Positions 27,051-40,612 of a DNA stretch of 64,000 nucleotides are shown here, one piece after another. A program made the translations under genes and the position numbers. Under the pieces are notes generated by a model. The model ran no database searches. It saw nothing but the letters and a program-made list of their open reading frames with translations, and had not been told where the DNA came from. Positions within the stretch are counted from its first letter, which is position 1. Every line of letters begins with the position of its first letter. The stretch lies in the NCBI RefSeq assembly GCF_000002425.4, contig NC_037272.1, positions 873,621-937,620 of the forward strand, written 5' to 3'. Origin of the DNA: Physcomitrium patens (lineage: Eukaryota > Streptophyta > Bryopsida > Funariales > Funariaceae).

Positions 27051-28871
27051 TGCCAGCATTAAAATAGTTCCAATATAATTTCTATCATTGTCATAATTTA
27101 TTTCACTATCAGTGCAAGAAAAAATAAAACAAAAATAAAACAGTATGTCTTTTTAAATCTTACAAAATTTAAACATTCTTTTGGAGTTGTTAGTCCTCAA
27201 CTATGTTAACTTCAATGTTTCTATTAGTTTTTAGTCTACAAATGTAACAATATAATAGCAAGAAAAACAAAAAAATATATTATTATTATTATTTTTTATT
27301 TTTTTTGTGTAAATCAAATCCATGCTATATGTCAAAAAAATTACAACACAAGACTCAAAATTGGATTCTACCTATGAATATGTACTAGAATTAATGATTG
27401 GCCTTTATTGGACTTCATCAAAGTCCTACATCTTAGTAATTGTGACGAACATAACCAATATATTTTGTTGTAGATGTTTTGAGAGCTATGTATAGCTACA
27501 ACTACTGGAGAGTGTTTGGATGCTATACACAAATTTATTGATATCTTTAACCAGATTGCAATGTTTTACCTTGTGAATAGTCCATAGTGGTTGAGAATAT
27601 ATGGAGTAATCTCACCTCTGTCCTTGAACCAGCTCTGTGTTAATTAGTTCGTGTAGCATAAAAAAGGAGTTTTCTTACACACTAACTTTAGACCGAGAAC
27701 TTCTCATCACACAGCAGCTCATGAAGCAAGTCATATTGTGCAGTTCAAGCTTGTCGCCATTTTTATTCAATTCATGTGGTAGATATTTAAGATGACTTTT
27801 GAACTTCACTGAAACCCGAGATGCTTATAAGTGAGTTGATAACAAACGCGAAGACAGGTTGTTGCGTTCATCAAGATAGAACGATCTTCGAAAAATTTGT
27901 TCTCTAACGGGACATCATATTCTTACAAACACCGTCGCCCTGTATTTCCTTCGACACACTCTGATTGGATGCCTCAAAGTTTTCTTCACTCTAATTCCTC
28001 TTGTGCAGCTTTGACTTTCTAGAACTTTCCACGTGTTCTTAACAGTGATCACTTACCTTTGACACTCGTTCTCGTGGAGCTCAACGTACATGGGCATATT
28101 GCGTCCTCTTGAGAGGAATGTCAGTAGTAGTTCATTTGCTAGAATGTTGAGTGCATATGAAGAGTATTGTACTCTGTAAGCAAATTTAGCATGTGTTCCC
28201 AAGAAGGTACCGACTCTTAAGACCTTTTTCCTCCAAAGGTATTTCGACTGACGCTTTGAGCTGATGATTCGTAAAGCATGGTTCACTCGTTTAGAACGAA
28301 CCAAGGGGTACAGACAATGAAAAAAAAAAAAAAAAAAAAAAAAAAACATAAATAATGAAAACGGCTAGCAGAAAGCTCGTGCCATGTAAACCCAAATTAT
28401 CCTAAGAGATTTCCATTGTTTTTGAAATCTTTCTACCACTGATGATTTCAAAGTTATCGGAGAAGCCAGCATACAATGAACAAATTTAGCATTTACAATG
28501 CAACTGATCAACACTCGCCAGCTTTGGACTCAAAAACTTTCTCATGCTGCACTCTACCGCAAGCTGCTGTACCAACATCACCTCATAAAAGGTGACGTGG
28601 ATCCAGCTACCCACCAAAGTTGCTCAATAGGGGGCCTTCACCTTGATACATCAACATCTACAAGAATTTCCATCGCTCTTAACCCTGGGTACACGAGACA
28701 GGAAGAAAATGTGTTTAAGTGAACTGCTGATGATATAAAGAATTCTAGCATGGTACCTATCCTTCGAACATCAGCGCCAGAAATTCTACTGCCTCGTAGT
28801 TACTTCTTCAAATTAAAGAAGTATTAAAACCGGAACAAAAGAGATCAGGATATTAACAATCCAGGTACAGA
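27051..28871. other. 3' flank of the U2 snRNP A' gene
   Basis: GC content rises steadily from about 27.4 kb, marking the edge of the gene island. No protein or RNA family is recognised on either strand. An A27 run (28,320-28,346) opens the only long minus-strand frame as poly-Phe, which is not credible. The part next to 28,871 is probably the 3' UTR of the upstream-lying minus-strand gene. Confidence 0.45.
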
Positions 28872-31800
28872 TCAAGACGGGGAGAAAAGTACCTCTTCCA
28901 TTTCCGTAGTCTCTTCTGTCTCCTGAGTATTTGGCGGACCGTCACTGTTGGTGTCTGTTACAGGCTTACCTGAAGTATCATTCCCGGGTAGCACAATATC
29001 CGAGGGCAATTGTCCTAGCTTTAGCGCCTGCAGAAGATAATTTCGATTTCAATGTATGCACAACAAACTTGTAAAACCCACGAAGTTGAGCGAAAAGTTG
29101 CATACAACATAAAAATGTTGCACTGAAGGAATTAGTGATTTCAGTTTCCAAAAATGGATTTCCCAAACAGTGCTACCTTTTCAAGCCTGGCAACTTCTTC
29201 AAGTGTCTGTGAATTTGCGATGGCAGTCTGAATCACCACAAAAGAGAACGTTATCAGAAACACAAATATAAATATGCAATTCCATGATAACAGCAAACAA
29301 TAAACAAGACGCCACTTGACCTAAAATGATAACTGCTTTCCAACAAGTCTAACCCATTCATCATACACACAATGCAAGGTGTTGCTAGAAAACCACCTCT
29401 GCATTTCGCAAAATCTATAATTGTGGATAGAAGGAAACAATTAATCCGAGACTTGACTTTAAAATTACAATACCTTGATAGCTATGATCTGCTCTGGAGT
29501 TGGCCCTTTTCGAGAAGGTTCCTCCGCTTCAGGAGGGATAGTCTCAGGAACATCATCACTAGGTATTTCCCCAGGAACAAAAGTTTTTGCCGGGGGAGGA
29601 GGCGGGATTTCGGCAGGTCGACCATTTTCGGCTGCAAACAGCTTCTTAGCTTCTTGCTTTTCCTGGAGAACAAAAAATATAACTAGTAAAAAAGTTGGGA
29701 ACAGATTTGACGAAACTACTTAACGATCAGAAGTCAATTTCTAGCGAGAAAGTGAACATGGTTGACCGTATTTAAGACATATCCATTTACGACAGACCAA
29801 GAATCCTCAGAGTGCTGATTCCAAAACAAGCTCCATCACCCTCCAGCTGAGGAACTAAATTCCGACAAAAAAGTTCCCTGCACTCCACACAATAAGTGAC
29901 TCTAATCAAATTAACTCACCTCATTATTCCCTTCGTTCAATCGACTTGACAAACACAAGGCCAAACGCCTCCATGTACTGCTGAAGTGAGGTAACTACTC
30001 CAATCAGAAGATGAAAATCGATGCTTCGTATGTACCTTTAGCTTCACTTTCTTGAAGTCGAGAAGCCTGAGCTTGGGAAGCTTGTGTATCAAATACAACC
30101 GATAGTTCGGCCTTTTCGTGACGACGTTATCCAGAAGGCACAAATTCTGCAGATTCACAAGTGTCCGAAGATGGTCAAGGTCCACCAGATTTGAAAGCCG
30201 ATTGTTTGTAAGCACCAATGTCTCCAGCTTTGGTAATGCCGCTGCACAACCACAACTTTCAGAACACTTATTAAGAGCATTCATGTTTATTAATTACTCC
30301 TGTGCACTGAGAAGGATACCTCGCAACCCAAACGTATGGATCATAGAATCACAATCCTTGAAAGAAAAAAAACTCTGTAGGTTATATTACTTGGAGTCTA
30401 AACATAGATATCCGTTTCCTATGAAAATGGACCATGAAAGATTCCCAAAAAGATCATGGCGTGAATTGCTGTTAATCTTGTTTCAATGAGGATGCTTTCA
30501 AATAAGCACGATGGGAGTGAATAGGTCCACACAAGAATTTCTCCCACATGTGCACATGCAATTCGAGCACATTGACAAGCACTAGATTTGATAATTTCAC
30601 ATCAAGAACATAACAATTCATTAACTGAAATTAGAGTTAAGACTTCTATTTTTAACACCAAGCACAAAAGCACATTCTCAATTATACTCACGCTTAGAGA
30701 AATTGAGACTGACTGTCGGATTACAGAATTACAATTTATATTTTGCTCAGCAGAGCACAGTATTAACGTTCATCCAAGCAGTTTGACATAGGTCTGAGAT
30801 AGAAATGGACTCAAAATCACATCTTACTACATAGACATCAAGTTCAGGAAAATACCTCCGATATTAGAATTGATGCGTGCTATTCTATTGTTGTTCACAA
30901 GCAGGGTAGTAAGACGCTTCAGATGTGGAAAGCCCTCAAGCTTCACAATCTCGTTATCTGATAGGTCGATGCTAGCATATTGGTCCTGAAATTACAATTG
31001 AACAATGAATGCACAGTCCCCAAAAGAGTTTTCAAAAAAATAAAACAGAATTACTTGAACAACGTAATAAATCATAGACATTCGCGAATCAAAATCATAT
31101 CATCCAGACATACTAGTTTGACAAGAACCCTAAAAATCCCAAAATCCAATGACCCAAGCACTGCAATCCAGATCTCGCACCTCTGTAGCTCCAAGATTTT
31201 CGATAACTCCAATCTTATTGCCTGAATAGTCCAAGACAAAAATCGTCATAAATTGAATGATGTGACAGGGGTTGTCGACAAGGAAGCCATATACAGGAAT
31301 CTTCGACCTTACCTAATCAAAGTTCATGAATTAAAGCAAATGCTTTACAGAATAAATTTAAAGTTGGCACATCCGAAGGAAAGGGAACTGCTTGGAGTTA
31401 CGTTCATTAAGAGGATAAAAATGTCTTAAATTCTTGGTGGTATAGGAGGAAAAACTGTTATTAAACATAGTACAATTACTAGGAGCTAAGAAAACAAGTT
31501 TACCAATACAAATACAATATGGTGATTAAGAACACAGCGTTATTAAAAACGCGACTAATGTGGTAAAAAAAAAAGAAAAAAAAAAAGAAAAAAAAAAGAA
31601 AAAAGAAAAATCAAATTTCTACAATCCTGATTACCTTAAAATACTACTGCAAATACTTGACGTGAAAGTTATTTTGAGGGAATCAGGAGTGTCTTGCAGT
31701 AGTATTCTCAAGCCACATCAACTGATTTAAAAGCACATAACTGGTGAGATGTCATGCTGGATTCGGATACTCACGTGAGCCAAGCCCTTGACAATGGAAA

Positions 31801-31936
31801 AAACCTTTAAAAACCCTGAAGTAAAAGGGAGCAAAAATAGGGACTGGACAATACCGCGAAGATCGAGCTCCCTTTCTCGAACTGCATTGAAGTACTGAGA
31901 CGACCGTAGAATCAAATCTGCAGTTAATCTCACCAT
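28872..31936 (-). CDS. U2 small nuclear ribonucleoprotein A' (U2A')
   Basis: Leucine-rich-repeat protein of the U2 snRNP; in this family it binds U2B'' and stem-loop IV of U2 snRNA in the nucleus. Seven minus-strand exons: 31,855-31,936; 31,181-31,221; 30,856-30,985; 30,036-30,241; 29,474-29,662; 29,177-29,227; 28,872-29,027. All introns are GT-AG, phases close and the sum is 855 nt (284 aa, near the usual 250). The N-terminus MVRLTADLILRSSQYFNAV is the family signature. LRRs fill residues 25-150 (IDLSDNEIVKLE, LVLTNNRL, LLDNVVTKRPNYRLY), followed by the LRR cap (LRLLDFKKVK) and the PTPEQIIAIK/NSQTLEEVARLE segment. The C-terminus is acidic; the last exon runs past a possible GT donor to a TGA, so the final six residues are less certain. 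Confidence 0.95.
31562..31609. repeat. A-rich simple repeat in U2A' intron 1
   Basis: Runs of seven to ten A separated by single G residues on the plus strand (a pyrimidine tract on the coding strand). It lies well inside the intron. Confidence 0.7.
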
Positions 31937-32560
31937 CGCGCTCCCTCAGAAATGGCCCCGCAAAGTAGGCGCGTATTGATCAAGTGGACAAAAACCCTAC
32001 TACTTAGTCCACCCGTGCAAATAATTCTAACTAAATCCTCAATTGCCCTTGATATTGATACACTCAAAAGGAGTTGTAGCTCCCTCTGCCATTCCGCTCA
32101 TTCACCATTCCGCACTGCTTCAATCACTCCCTCGTATGGAACCCTCCCCGAACTCAACTCCTCCACCTATCTTCCAACAAATTTAACCAAACTAAGCCGC
32201 AGGTTGGAAAATAAACTTTCCCAAGAGGAGTATTGTGAGAGAAATCGAAACAAACTCCAGATACAAACAACCAGCAAGGCAGCTCCTAAACCGTCGAGGA
32301 AAGAATGCCAACAAACAAACCCCTCAAAAAAAAATTGCCAATAGAGCTGCAAAACGAAGCCAAGCAGCGAATGGAAGCGCAGGCGAGAAGGGGAGCAGAG
32401 CAAAGGTAGAGAGAATGCAGACCAGAAGTACCGTGCGGAGCGAGCTTACGCGTGAGGCAGAGCCACGGGGATGGCGAGCACGCTTGTGAGGCTCATGTCC
32501 AAGCGTAGAACCCTAAACCGAAAAACTTGAGAGCATGGAACCAACACCCGGACCGAGAAT
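31937..32560 (-). promoter_or_regulatory. Probable promoter and 5' leader of U2A'
   Basis: A GC-richer stretch upstream of the U2A' start. It contains a telo-box-like element, AACCCTAAA, at 32,509-32,517. Such elements are known from promoters of plant genes for translation and RNA processing. The plus-strand frames here (for example from 31,952) match no family and are probably chance openings. Confidence 0.45.
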
Positions 32561-32995
32561 AGGCTTAAGTGTGAATGGGACCAGCTACAAATGGATGTAA
32601 TTTGAATGAAACAAGCCACATAAAAACATGCAACATAGAATCATAGAAACATACATAGGGAGATTTTTCTAAAATTGAAGCATTTTTTTGGTACAAAAAT
32701 GTAATTAAAAACCATACTTAATAAAAAAAGAAAAACATTATTAATGATGCAAATCCTCAACAAAACAAATTTTTAAAATATAACTTTCAATTTATTACCT
32801 TTGATAAAGTGATTTGATATTTTATGCTTTGAAGTTATAGATAAGAATAAACTAAGTTTCCAATACACATTCTATGAGGATGTATATTTTAGTGTTCCAT
32901 ATAGTGCATTGTGGTGTGCAATGCAAGTTCAAGACAACTTATAATGACATTATCAAAATCCACAATGACTTGTGATGGGTGACAAGTTGTGGTAG

Positions 32996-33035
<40 letters not shown>

Positions 33036-34447
33036 CACCCTCAATAAATTAAATATATATATATATATATATAGTATTTTAAAATTACTTGCTGGAGGGA
33101 AAAATGCACATTACTGTCATAGAATGTGACTTAATATAAATACTGTGTTGAAATATTGTCAATAAAACTGAAATATAAAAATCGCATAGAAGAATATGAT
33201 AAATCAATTAGTACAAATATAGACATATCCAATATTTAGTAAAAATATTTATTTAAAAAAATTAAAATTATATTATTAATTATGATTATTCATATTTTGA
33301 AAAGTGAAGAAACTTTTAATGATTTGATTGTATAATTTATAAATCAATAAACAAAAAATTCATGAGTTATCATGTACTTAATGCACGAAGGTAATTCGTT
33401 TAATATTTTTCTAAGGCCTGCTTGGACTTCCTTTTTATCTGTAGAAAATACAGAGTGACTGAATCCTACTCAAGTTTGCATGCACATGCAAATCTCATGT
33501 TTGAACCACAGTTCGTAGCAGAGTAATAAGCGTCAAATAAAAGTGGTTTATACAAGATAAAATTCGCATAATTCATAAACCTCATGTTGTCAATTATTAT
33601 TCTTTCTAAAATTATTAACTGAATATTGCACAAATTTTGTCATTGACACACAAGTTTTGTGTGCTCAAATTCTAGTACAATCTATATAATTGTTTGATGT
33701 TCTTGGCAAGTCTCTGTCGTACTTAACACTGCGGAGATCCAGCATAGCAATTTTCTCTGCAAAGGTTTTTCAAACAAACGCTACAGCTATGCGAGTTAGT
33801 ACCTATGATATCATAAAGTTCAGATGTGCTGATACTGCAAATTAGAAGCCCAATTCATTCGAAAAGCTAGGCAGATTGGAGATTCCAAATTGCACGACTT
33901 CAGAGCATAACACAATTCCATGCATCATGGATTTTTAACAAAACAACAGTAAATATTAAGTACTTGAGCATCGCCGATGATGATGAAAACCAACACATCT
34001 CAGAAAAATATTTTACACTTGTGAACTAAAGCCGTCCAACGGCGTTGATTCCTTCACTGCCAAGTGCTTTGTCAGAGTCAAAAACCTCACTTTCTCAACT
34101 GGCTCACTTCTCTGACCTGTGACAAGGACATTGTTAGACTGCAGTTGTGCATTGCCGTTACATGCAACACAAGCGCAACCACCTCCAAATAGCGCGTACG
34201 AGATGTGTAAACTTCGTACACGAAAATGAATTATTCTTCGCATACAGTTGCAGTAAGACATATAATACCTTGACCATCGGATGAAGTATCAAAATAGTCT
34301 TTATGCTCCGTCATTTACAGACATTATTTAATGTAATCACAATGCAGAGGATTCCTAGCAATTTACAGTGTTATGAAGAGCATCTAGTAAACTAAAGTCT
34401 TCTTCCTGATTCAATTGAAGCAGCCATAAAACAGGAAAGTAGAGATG
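32561..34447. other. Spacer between the zinc transporter and U2A' genes
   Basis: AT-rich, with two (TA)n tracts (33,005-33,034 and 33,052-33,073). From about 33,700 the composition becomes gene-like; that part is probably the 3' UTR of the zinc transporter, which stops at 34,448. A minus-strand frame at 34,013-34,261 has no recognisable motif. Confidence 0.45.
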
Positions 34448-36818
34448 TCAGTACAAGTAGAATTTTTCTCGAGGAGTTGGACCATTGGGGTTGTGAGCCT
34501 CAATATCAACATGACGAATGCCTGGAACCAGTTTCTGAATATCCTTCTCAAGTCGGTCCACTTCACAACCAACTGCCGACACCACTTCCTCACCTGTACA
34601 GCAATCACAAACATGAGTACAAACTAACACGCAGAAAAATGAATTCCCCCAGAAAGCAATGAGTTTAGGCTTGGCTTTTTTGAAGCAGATCATCTGCAGC
34701 ATCTGCCTCAACTTCCTCTGAAGATTACCCAATACGTAAGGAACTGAGAAAGATACTCGACAACGTGTGACGGATCCAGTACAATCTAAAACCTAAACGT
34801 TCTGATCTCAGATTCACAGAGTTACACTGAACAGAAAATGGAGATAACACGAATTAAACCTGACCTAGCCTCAAGTCCTAGTTTCTGCATCATGAACTAA
34901 TGGACACCACAGAAGCCTCATCAAAGACTGAATCTCTTAGAGAAAAATGTATTGATATTTTGGTTCCTCTTATGTGTTGTGTAATAAGCGACGTAAACAT
35001 CAACTGATAGTTTCATTTGCTATGCAGAAAGCATTAAAAAACATCACATACTAAGAAATATCTGAGCTATTTACTTACCGTACTCCGCCATCACGCGGTC
35101 AAGAACACTTCCATCAGAGTTACGCACAGCCTTGCGAAACTGCACAACACAGGCCACCTGAGTATTATTGCGTGAAGCTGAAGATAACAATTATTCAGTC
35201 TAAACCTTACAAACGGAGACAGACCTTCTTGAGCAGAAATTCTCAGTGTTCATAAAAAGTAAGAGAAATTTAAAGATATCTAAAATGATGAAAATAAACT
35301 CTACCAGATTCGAAGGAGAAATTGAAAAACTTACTTCTTCCATCCAGTTGTCGCGACCCACACGTTGCAAATAATTTTGTACAATTACAACACCATTGAA
35401 ATCTGTACACAATTTCCAAGTTAGATTAATTACTGCAGCTCCAGTAAACGTTGTCCGCAAATCATATGATCATAAGATACCTTGAAGGATAGTACTTAGA
35501 ATGATTTCTCCATTGATACCACATATTCTGCAATTCTACAACAATGCTACATTTTGAAGAAAAAGATCCAGAACACTTCAAATGGCATTCTATAGTTTAG
35601 GATTCTAATCAAGTCTCGATTGGGAAAGAAAAAGAGAAAGAAAAAGAAAAAGAAATAAATAAATAAATAAATAAAATAAAGAAAAGAGAATGGTTGTATG
35701 ATGAGAAAATACCAATTTCGGCTTTGAATCTGTACTCTCCAGGTCCTATCACTTCACTTTTGCAGTCATACAATCCTTCAACAACCTGACCAACATGAAC
35801 ATACCTGCTTTTAGAACAACTACCTCAAAGGACATACTTCATCCACCCGTGTAAAAACGACCGATTAACAAATAGAGGGTTCAAACGAGTAACAGAAGTG
35901 AAGGGGTGATGCGGAAATCACAGTTCGCTACGTGAAGTTCACACCACGATACGATGTTGACGGAGAAAAAAATAAAATAAAATAAAGGGTTCAAAAAAGA
36001 AGATGCGCACAGGGTCAGCAATGAGAAGGTTAATTATGCGCCGCATCTCCACGTCATCGATAGATCGACCCAGCAGTGCTTGTCTATTCCGTTGAATCAA
36101 AAAAAGGGCAACCTGTACGCAGAACGCGACAGCTTTAAGATCATATCATATGCATAGTAGAAATAAGGGAATTATAGTCTCCAGAAAACAGCCTCACAAG
36201 GGGAATAGATGGACTTCATGGGTATTTGGTGGATAAGTACTGATGCAAATGCAAATTGTAAAAAAGATGCAACAACAGCTACAGTACAACTCCGAGGAGG
36301 TTCTTACCCCACCGAGCAAGCCACCTACAACTATCGAACCAAGTGCATCCCACATTGGGTTTCCAGTTATCTCAGCAGCTGTAAGAGCAATACCAGCGAT
36401 TCCCAGTCCCGCACATGCTGCTCCATCCTGTTGATATAACACAACAAACATATATCAAAATCTAATTTCAAAACCGAGGTCTCCCGACGTTCACATATAT
36501 CCTCACAATCCCAGTTCAACATTATATACATATATATTCAGAATCAACTCAAATGCCTAATATAAAACGGTAGAAATTTCATTATATTTCAGCGTAAATT
36601 GGTATAAAAGGTTAAAACGCAGAAAACCTCCATCAACACAGCAACTGAAGTTGGGTCATGGCCACGCCAAAGATATTCTCGAAGAGACATCCCTTCAGCA
36701 GCCGCTCCTTTCTTTACGGCGCCGTACGCAACGTACAATGATGCTCCTGGATAAGCAAAGGAAAGAGAATCCATCACAGAACTGATAATCACCTGCGTTT
36801 ATACCAAAAGATTTGTAG

Positions 36819-36854
<36 letters not shown>

Positions 36855-39416
36855 GGCTATACAACAGGTACAAACATGCACAATATAAATGACTTTAAGA
36901 ACTGGATGAAGGACCGCAAACTCACCTTCCATGATCATTGACCCAGTAAGAACCGCAGCTGCTATCGTAACATTTGACAAGGGCTGCAATCAGCAGACGT
37001 TGGATTTTAAATAAGTTGCCCCAAATTCAGCAATGACATTCAAAAACTGCTGTTCAACTGAGAAGCAATAAAGATTACAACAATGAATTTCAAAAATACT
37101 GTCACTGCATCGATTATCAATACCTCAGCGGTCGCTAAATTCTGCACGCCGTGTACGATGGTTGCACCACAGCCCAAACAGAAGATTCCAACGGCTGAAA
37201 TTAGTGACCAGACAAATCGTTCTCTCGAATAGCCATACCTGCGAAAATATTAAGCTACATGTTAAGAGACCAAAATCAGCAAAAGGTATTTTAAGTGAAT
37301 TTTTTCATTTCTTAGCGATACGAACTAGATAAAGAACTACTACTTGAATTATCAGACAGGGCCATTCAGGCAGCAATGGTCCGCAAGGCCCCGTGCAAAG
37401 TTTTATATGTTCTAATATAAATTTGCCAAGATTGGCAAACCTTCATTTGCATTCATGCTAATTATCACATTGAATCAAATCAACACTGTAAAATTCTCTC
37501 TACAGTTGTGTGTATCTGAAAAGGTTTTCAAACGTACGGATGAAGAGCATCTGGGGCACGACGGGAGCTGATTAGGCCATATGCAAGTAAACCCTAAGTC
37601 ATCACATGCGACAGTAAGAGAAAGTTAGCTACACACGCACGAAGGGAGATACGCCAACAGCTATTATATGATGATATGAAGTTGTTAACTATATAATAGA
37701 CAATGACTATATGATGTTACCTGGTTTGCCAAGTCTGCTGCTGAATGAACAGCCTCTGCCAGCATGACATGACTAGAAGTCATGAACCACACCCCAACTT
37801 TCATGGAGAACACCACAAAGTTGCACACAAGCGCTACCACAACGGCTCTTTGACTGCGCAAACACCTGAAAGTCAATTTCATTCCTATACTGAAGCACTT
37901 CAATCGTGCACATTGGCTACATAAAAAATAAAAATAAAATACAAACAGAATACACGATAGAGGCCTTCGAGAAGATTCTCAACTACATAACTGGTAAAGG
38001 ACATTCAATTCAAACGTGGACGGGCTATCCGGACGTATTGGAATGAGAATAGGTATAACCTGTGGTCAACCACTGCAGGAGCGTTCCGTGCAACGTCCTG
38101 CGTAGCATCTGAGCTGTATACTTTCAAGCCAGCCAAGTAAATTGTATTATTTCGTGAGTCATTTTTCGAATTAGAATGTTAGTATATATGGTACGGTTTG
38201 GAAGAACATTAACACGACGTTGATTCCATCACACATCCTACACAACGTGCATCTGCCAAATAAGATCCTGTCTGTTGATATTCGGATTATGAAAAAAAAA
38301 AATTGTCTTTTCGAATACAAACTAAGTACATTGCATTCCAATAGATTGGTCACTACCATTCTATCCGCAACCGGTCCATCGTGGAAACACACCAACATTT
38401 GCCGACGTCCATGTGAAGATCTTTTAGGCAGGAAGGCATTGATAGAATAAGCATTTAGATAATTCATACGTTACCCAGAAAAAAAAGAATGATGTAGCGA
38501 TGCCGGGGAGAAGAAGCTTACGTCTAGTGCACGAAGAACTGGACAGAATGCTATTCAACAATTTGGGCCCAGAAAAGTGCCGCCTCAACCCTCGCGATTG
38601 TCGATTCGAGTGCAAGCTCCACTGCAGAGCTGTTTCGGAGTCCTGTGGTATTCGTCCAGTACAGCTCATTTGTGGCATTATCTGGTATAAGCTAAGATCA
38701 ATACCAACATGGTTGAGAGTACTTTCCATAAGTCTGTTTCCAATGCTAGTTTGGAATGCCAATCCTGCTCGCTCCTCGGACACTCTGTTCGCGTGGACTC
38801 CTAACTCCCAATCCCAGATGCGAGATGCTCCATTTCCAATATTCTTCCGAATCGTAGCACGAGCTGATGGCCCGGTTTCGTTAACTTCTTCAGATACAAT
38901 AGGGATCCTCTCATCATTCCAAGACGAAAGCGACTTGCCAGGAATAAAACCTTCGAAGTTCCCTTCTTTCTTGTTACGATGATCATCCCTGTCAGAATAA
39001 CTGGAAATCGCTGCCGGAATGAAATTCCTCTCCACTTTGGATAGAGAGACCCGCGTATTAGGAATCGGGTCAGAATGGTTAACCGGAACAGATGTTGGCT
39101 GCACCTGATTTGAAACAGAGGCTGAGCTCGGGAGTAGACATTGTACACTCTTGCTAGACCTCGAAGTTGCAAGCGAAAACTGCACCAAAGAGCTGCAATG
39201 TGCTACACCTAGCCCTGACCGTAGGCCATGCCCAGAGTCTCCTAAAAGTGTCTTTTGCAAAGATTGCACAGAGCGTTGGTGAAGAAAATTGTAATTATGA
39301 ACGAGGGGCCCTTGATTAGCTTCAAGGGCAGCAACTGGAGATGCATAATTGAATATCGCAGCTGATGCATTTCTATAGCGTGGCCAAATTTTCCGATGGA
39401 AAATGACTTTCCGCAT
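34448..39416 (-). CDS. Cation diffusion facilitator, MTPC4/SLC30A9 type (zinc transporter)
   Basis: Integral membrane Zn2+ carrier; the human relative SLC30A9 (ZnT9) exports zinc from mitochondria. Thirteen exons: 38,522-39,416; 38,060-38,108; 37,721-37,853; 37,538-37,593; 37,124-37,238; 36,926-36,983; 36,628-36,746; 36,308-36,427; 36,011-36,112; 35,713-35,785; 35,335-35,402; 35,079-35,139; 34,448-34,593. The sum is 1,995 nt (664 aa), all phases consistent. The first ATG at 39,416 opens a basic amphipathic start (MRKVIFHRKIWPRYRN) suited to mitochondrial import. Residues 1-298, one exon, lack motifs. The CDF core follows (315-550): VVVALVCNFVVFS, the metal-site HSAAD helix, ALHPYGYSRERF, WRGHDPTSVAVL, ITGNPMWDALGSIVVG. 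The C-terminal domain (550-650) ends VPGIRHVDIEAHNP. Exon 2 is the least certain join. The N-terminal part is longer than in Arabidopsis. Confidence 0.93.
36819..36853. repeat. A35 homopolymer in zinc-transporter intron 6
   Basis: An uninterrupted A run on the plus strand (T run on the coding strand). It lies roughly 70 bp downstream of the exon 6 donor, away from the 3' splice site. Confidence 0.9.
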
Positions 39417-40340
39417 TAAAAGATACAAACATAAACTGCTGCAATAGCAATTCTACTTCACTTAATGACTGAAAACGACGTCAAAAGCTCCCGAAATACT
39501 GTTAAGAGCATAATTTAAAGTGCCTCATTCAATGAACTCACGACTGGCAATGTGGACGCTAAACAGTGATCAGCTCACGAGCTAATGCAGAGTGCAAACG
39601 CAAGTGTATGAATCACGACATAAATGCCTTACTACCATTCCTACAAAATTCCTCGGCAATGCTCTGCACAAAAGCTAGCGTTGACCTAAAAATTAACTCT
39701 TCCTATCAACCAACTCGGCAAATCCCGATCAAAGCTGAAACCCTAAGCAACTCACATTCTCTTCCAAACACTCCTTTCAAAGACAATGAGAAAAGACCCT
39801 TCTTAGGTATGCACCAGTTCTCGAATCAATTCAACAGCCCGAAACAAATACGCGAAGCACTAGACCAAAAAAAAAAACTGCAACCCTGGACTATAACCGC
39901 AGGACACGAGCGCCTTTCGCACCACCAAGAGCTCAAGTCTGGGAGGAAATTAGTGAGGCAACTACTGGTGTGGGAAGGAGAGGAAGGAGTCGCGACGCGT
40001 CGGCGCTTGGAAATTGATCCTGTGCACCGACGAAGATGATGCCGATGCAATGCTCTGTGCAAACGACGGACTCATCGGCTAGGCATATGCTGCGACCTAG
40101 ACTGATTCTCTTGAGGGCACTCGACAGATACTCCGAGAGAAGTGACACAAGGTGTATTCCTACGATTGGTTCTGGGATTGGCTTCCACCCAATCTGCGGA
40201 TCAACGAGATTGTTGGCATGACGACGAACGAACGAGCGAGCGAGCGGGCGAACGAACGATGTTCTCGACGGCAGGCTCCCCTCCTCTGTCCTTCCGCTGG
40301 TGCCCTACACGCATGTATCCTCAGCTTATGTGAACAGAGG
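39417..40340 (-). promoter_or_regulatory. Probable promoter and 5' leader of the zinc transporter
   Basis: Gene-like GC content upstream of the start at 39,416. A telo-box AAACCCTAA is at 39,738-39,746. A plus-strand frame at 39,566-40,039 has no known motif and is likely an accidental antisense opening. A (GARC)n-like tetranucleotide tract sits near the outer edge. Confidence 0.4.
40219..40258. repeat. GAAC/GAGC tetranucleotide microsatellite
   Basis: About ten units alternating GAAC, GAGC and GGGC. It is the only GC-rich microsatellite in the window and lies at the outer edge of the zinc-transporter promoter region. Confidence 0.75.
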
Positions 40341-40577
40341 ATATTTGTAGTCCTGAAGAAGGTTGAAATGATAATCAGTAATTTATTTACTTATCTTTAT
40401 TTAATATTTAATATTTTATAAACTGTACTCACAAAATAGGTCTTCCATAGGATGCTGCTTCTATTTAACCGCATATCTATACAACTTCTTCCAAATATAT
40501 ATATATATATATATATATAATGTTTTAATAGTAACTAAATAAAATGAACATGGCTGATTGTGGAGTAGAGTTTTTAA

Positions 40578-40612
<35 letters not shown>

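Noticed and set aside
28053-28349. A 98-codon minus-strand frame beginning with poly-Phe
   Set aside because: The start is an A27 homopolymer read as Phe; the rest matches no family and lies in the probable 3' flank of U2A'.
31952-32489. Plus-strand frames of 84-130 codons upstream of U2A'
   Set aside because: No known motif and no supporting splice structure; they overlap the likely U2A' promoter and leader.
34013-34261. Minus-strand 82-codon frame downstream of the zinc transporter
   Set aside because: It follows the conserved stop at 34,448 and has no family resemblance; more likely 3' UTR.
39566-40062. Overlapping frames on both strands upstream of the zinc transporter
   Set aside because: Both are low-complexity with no recognisable domain, and GC-rich leader sequence readily opens such frames.
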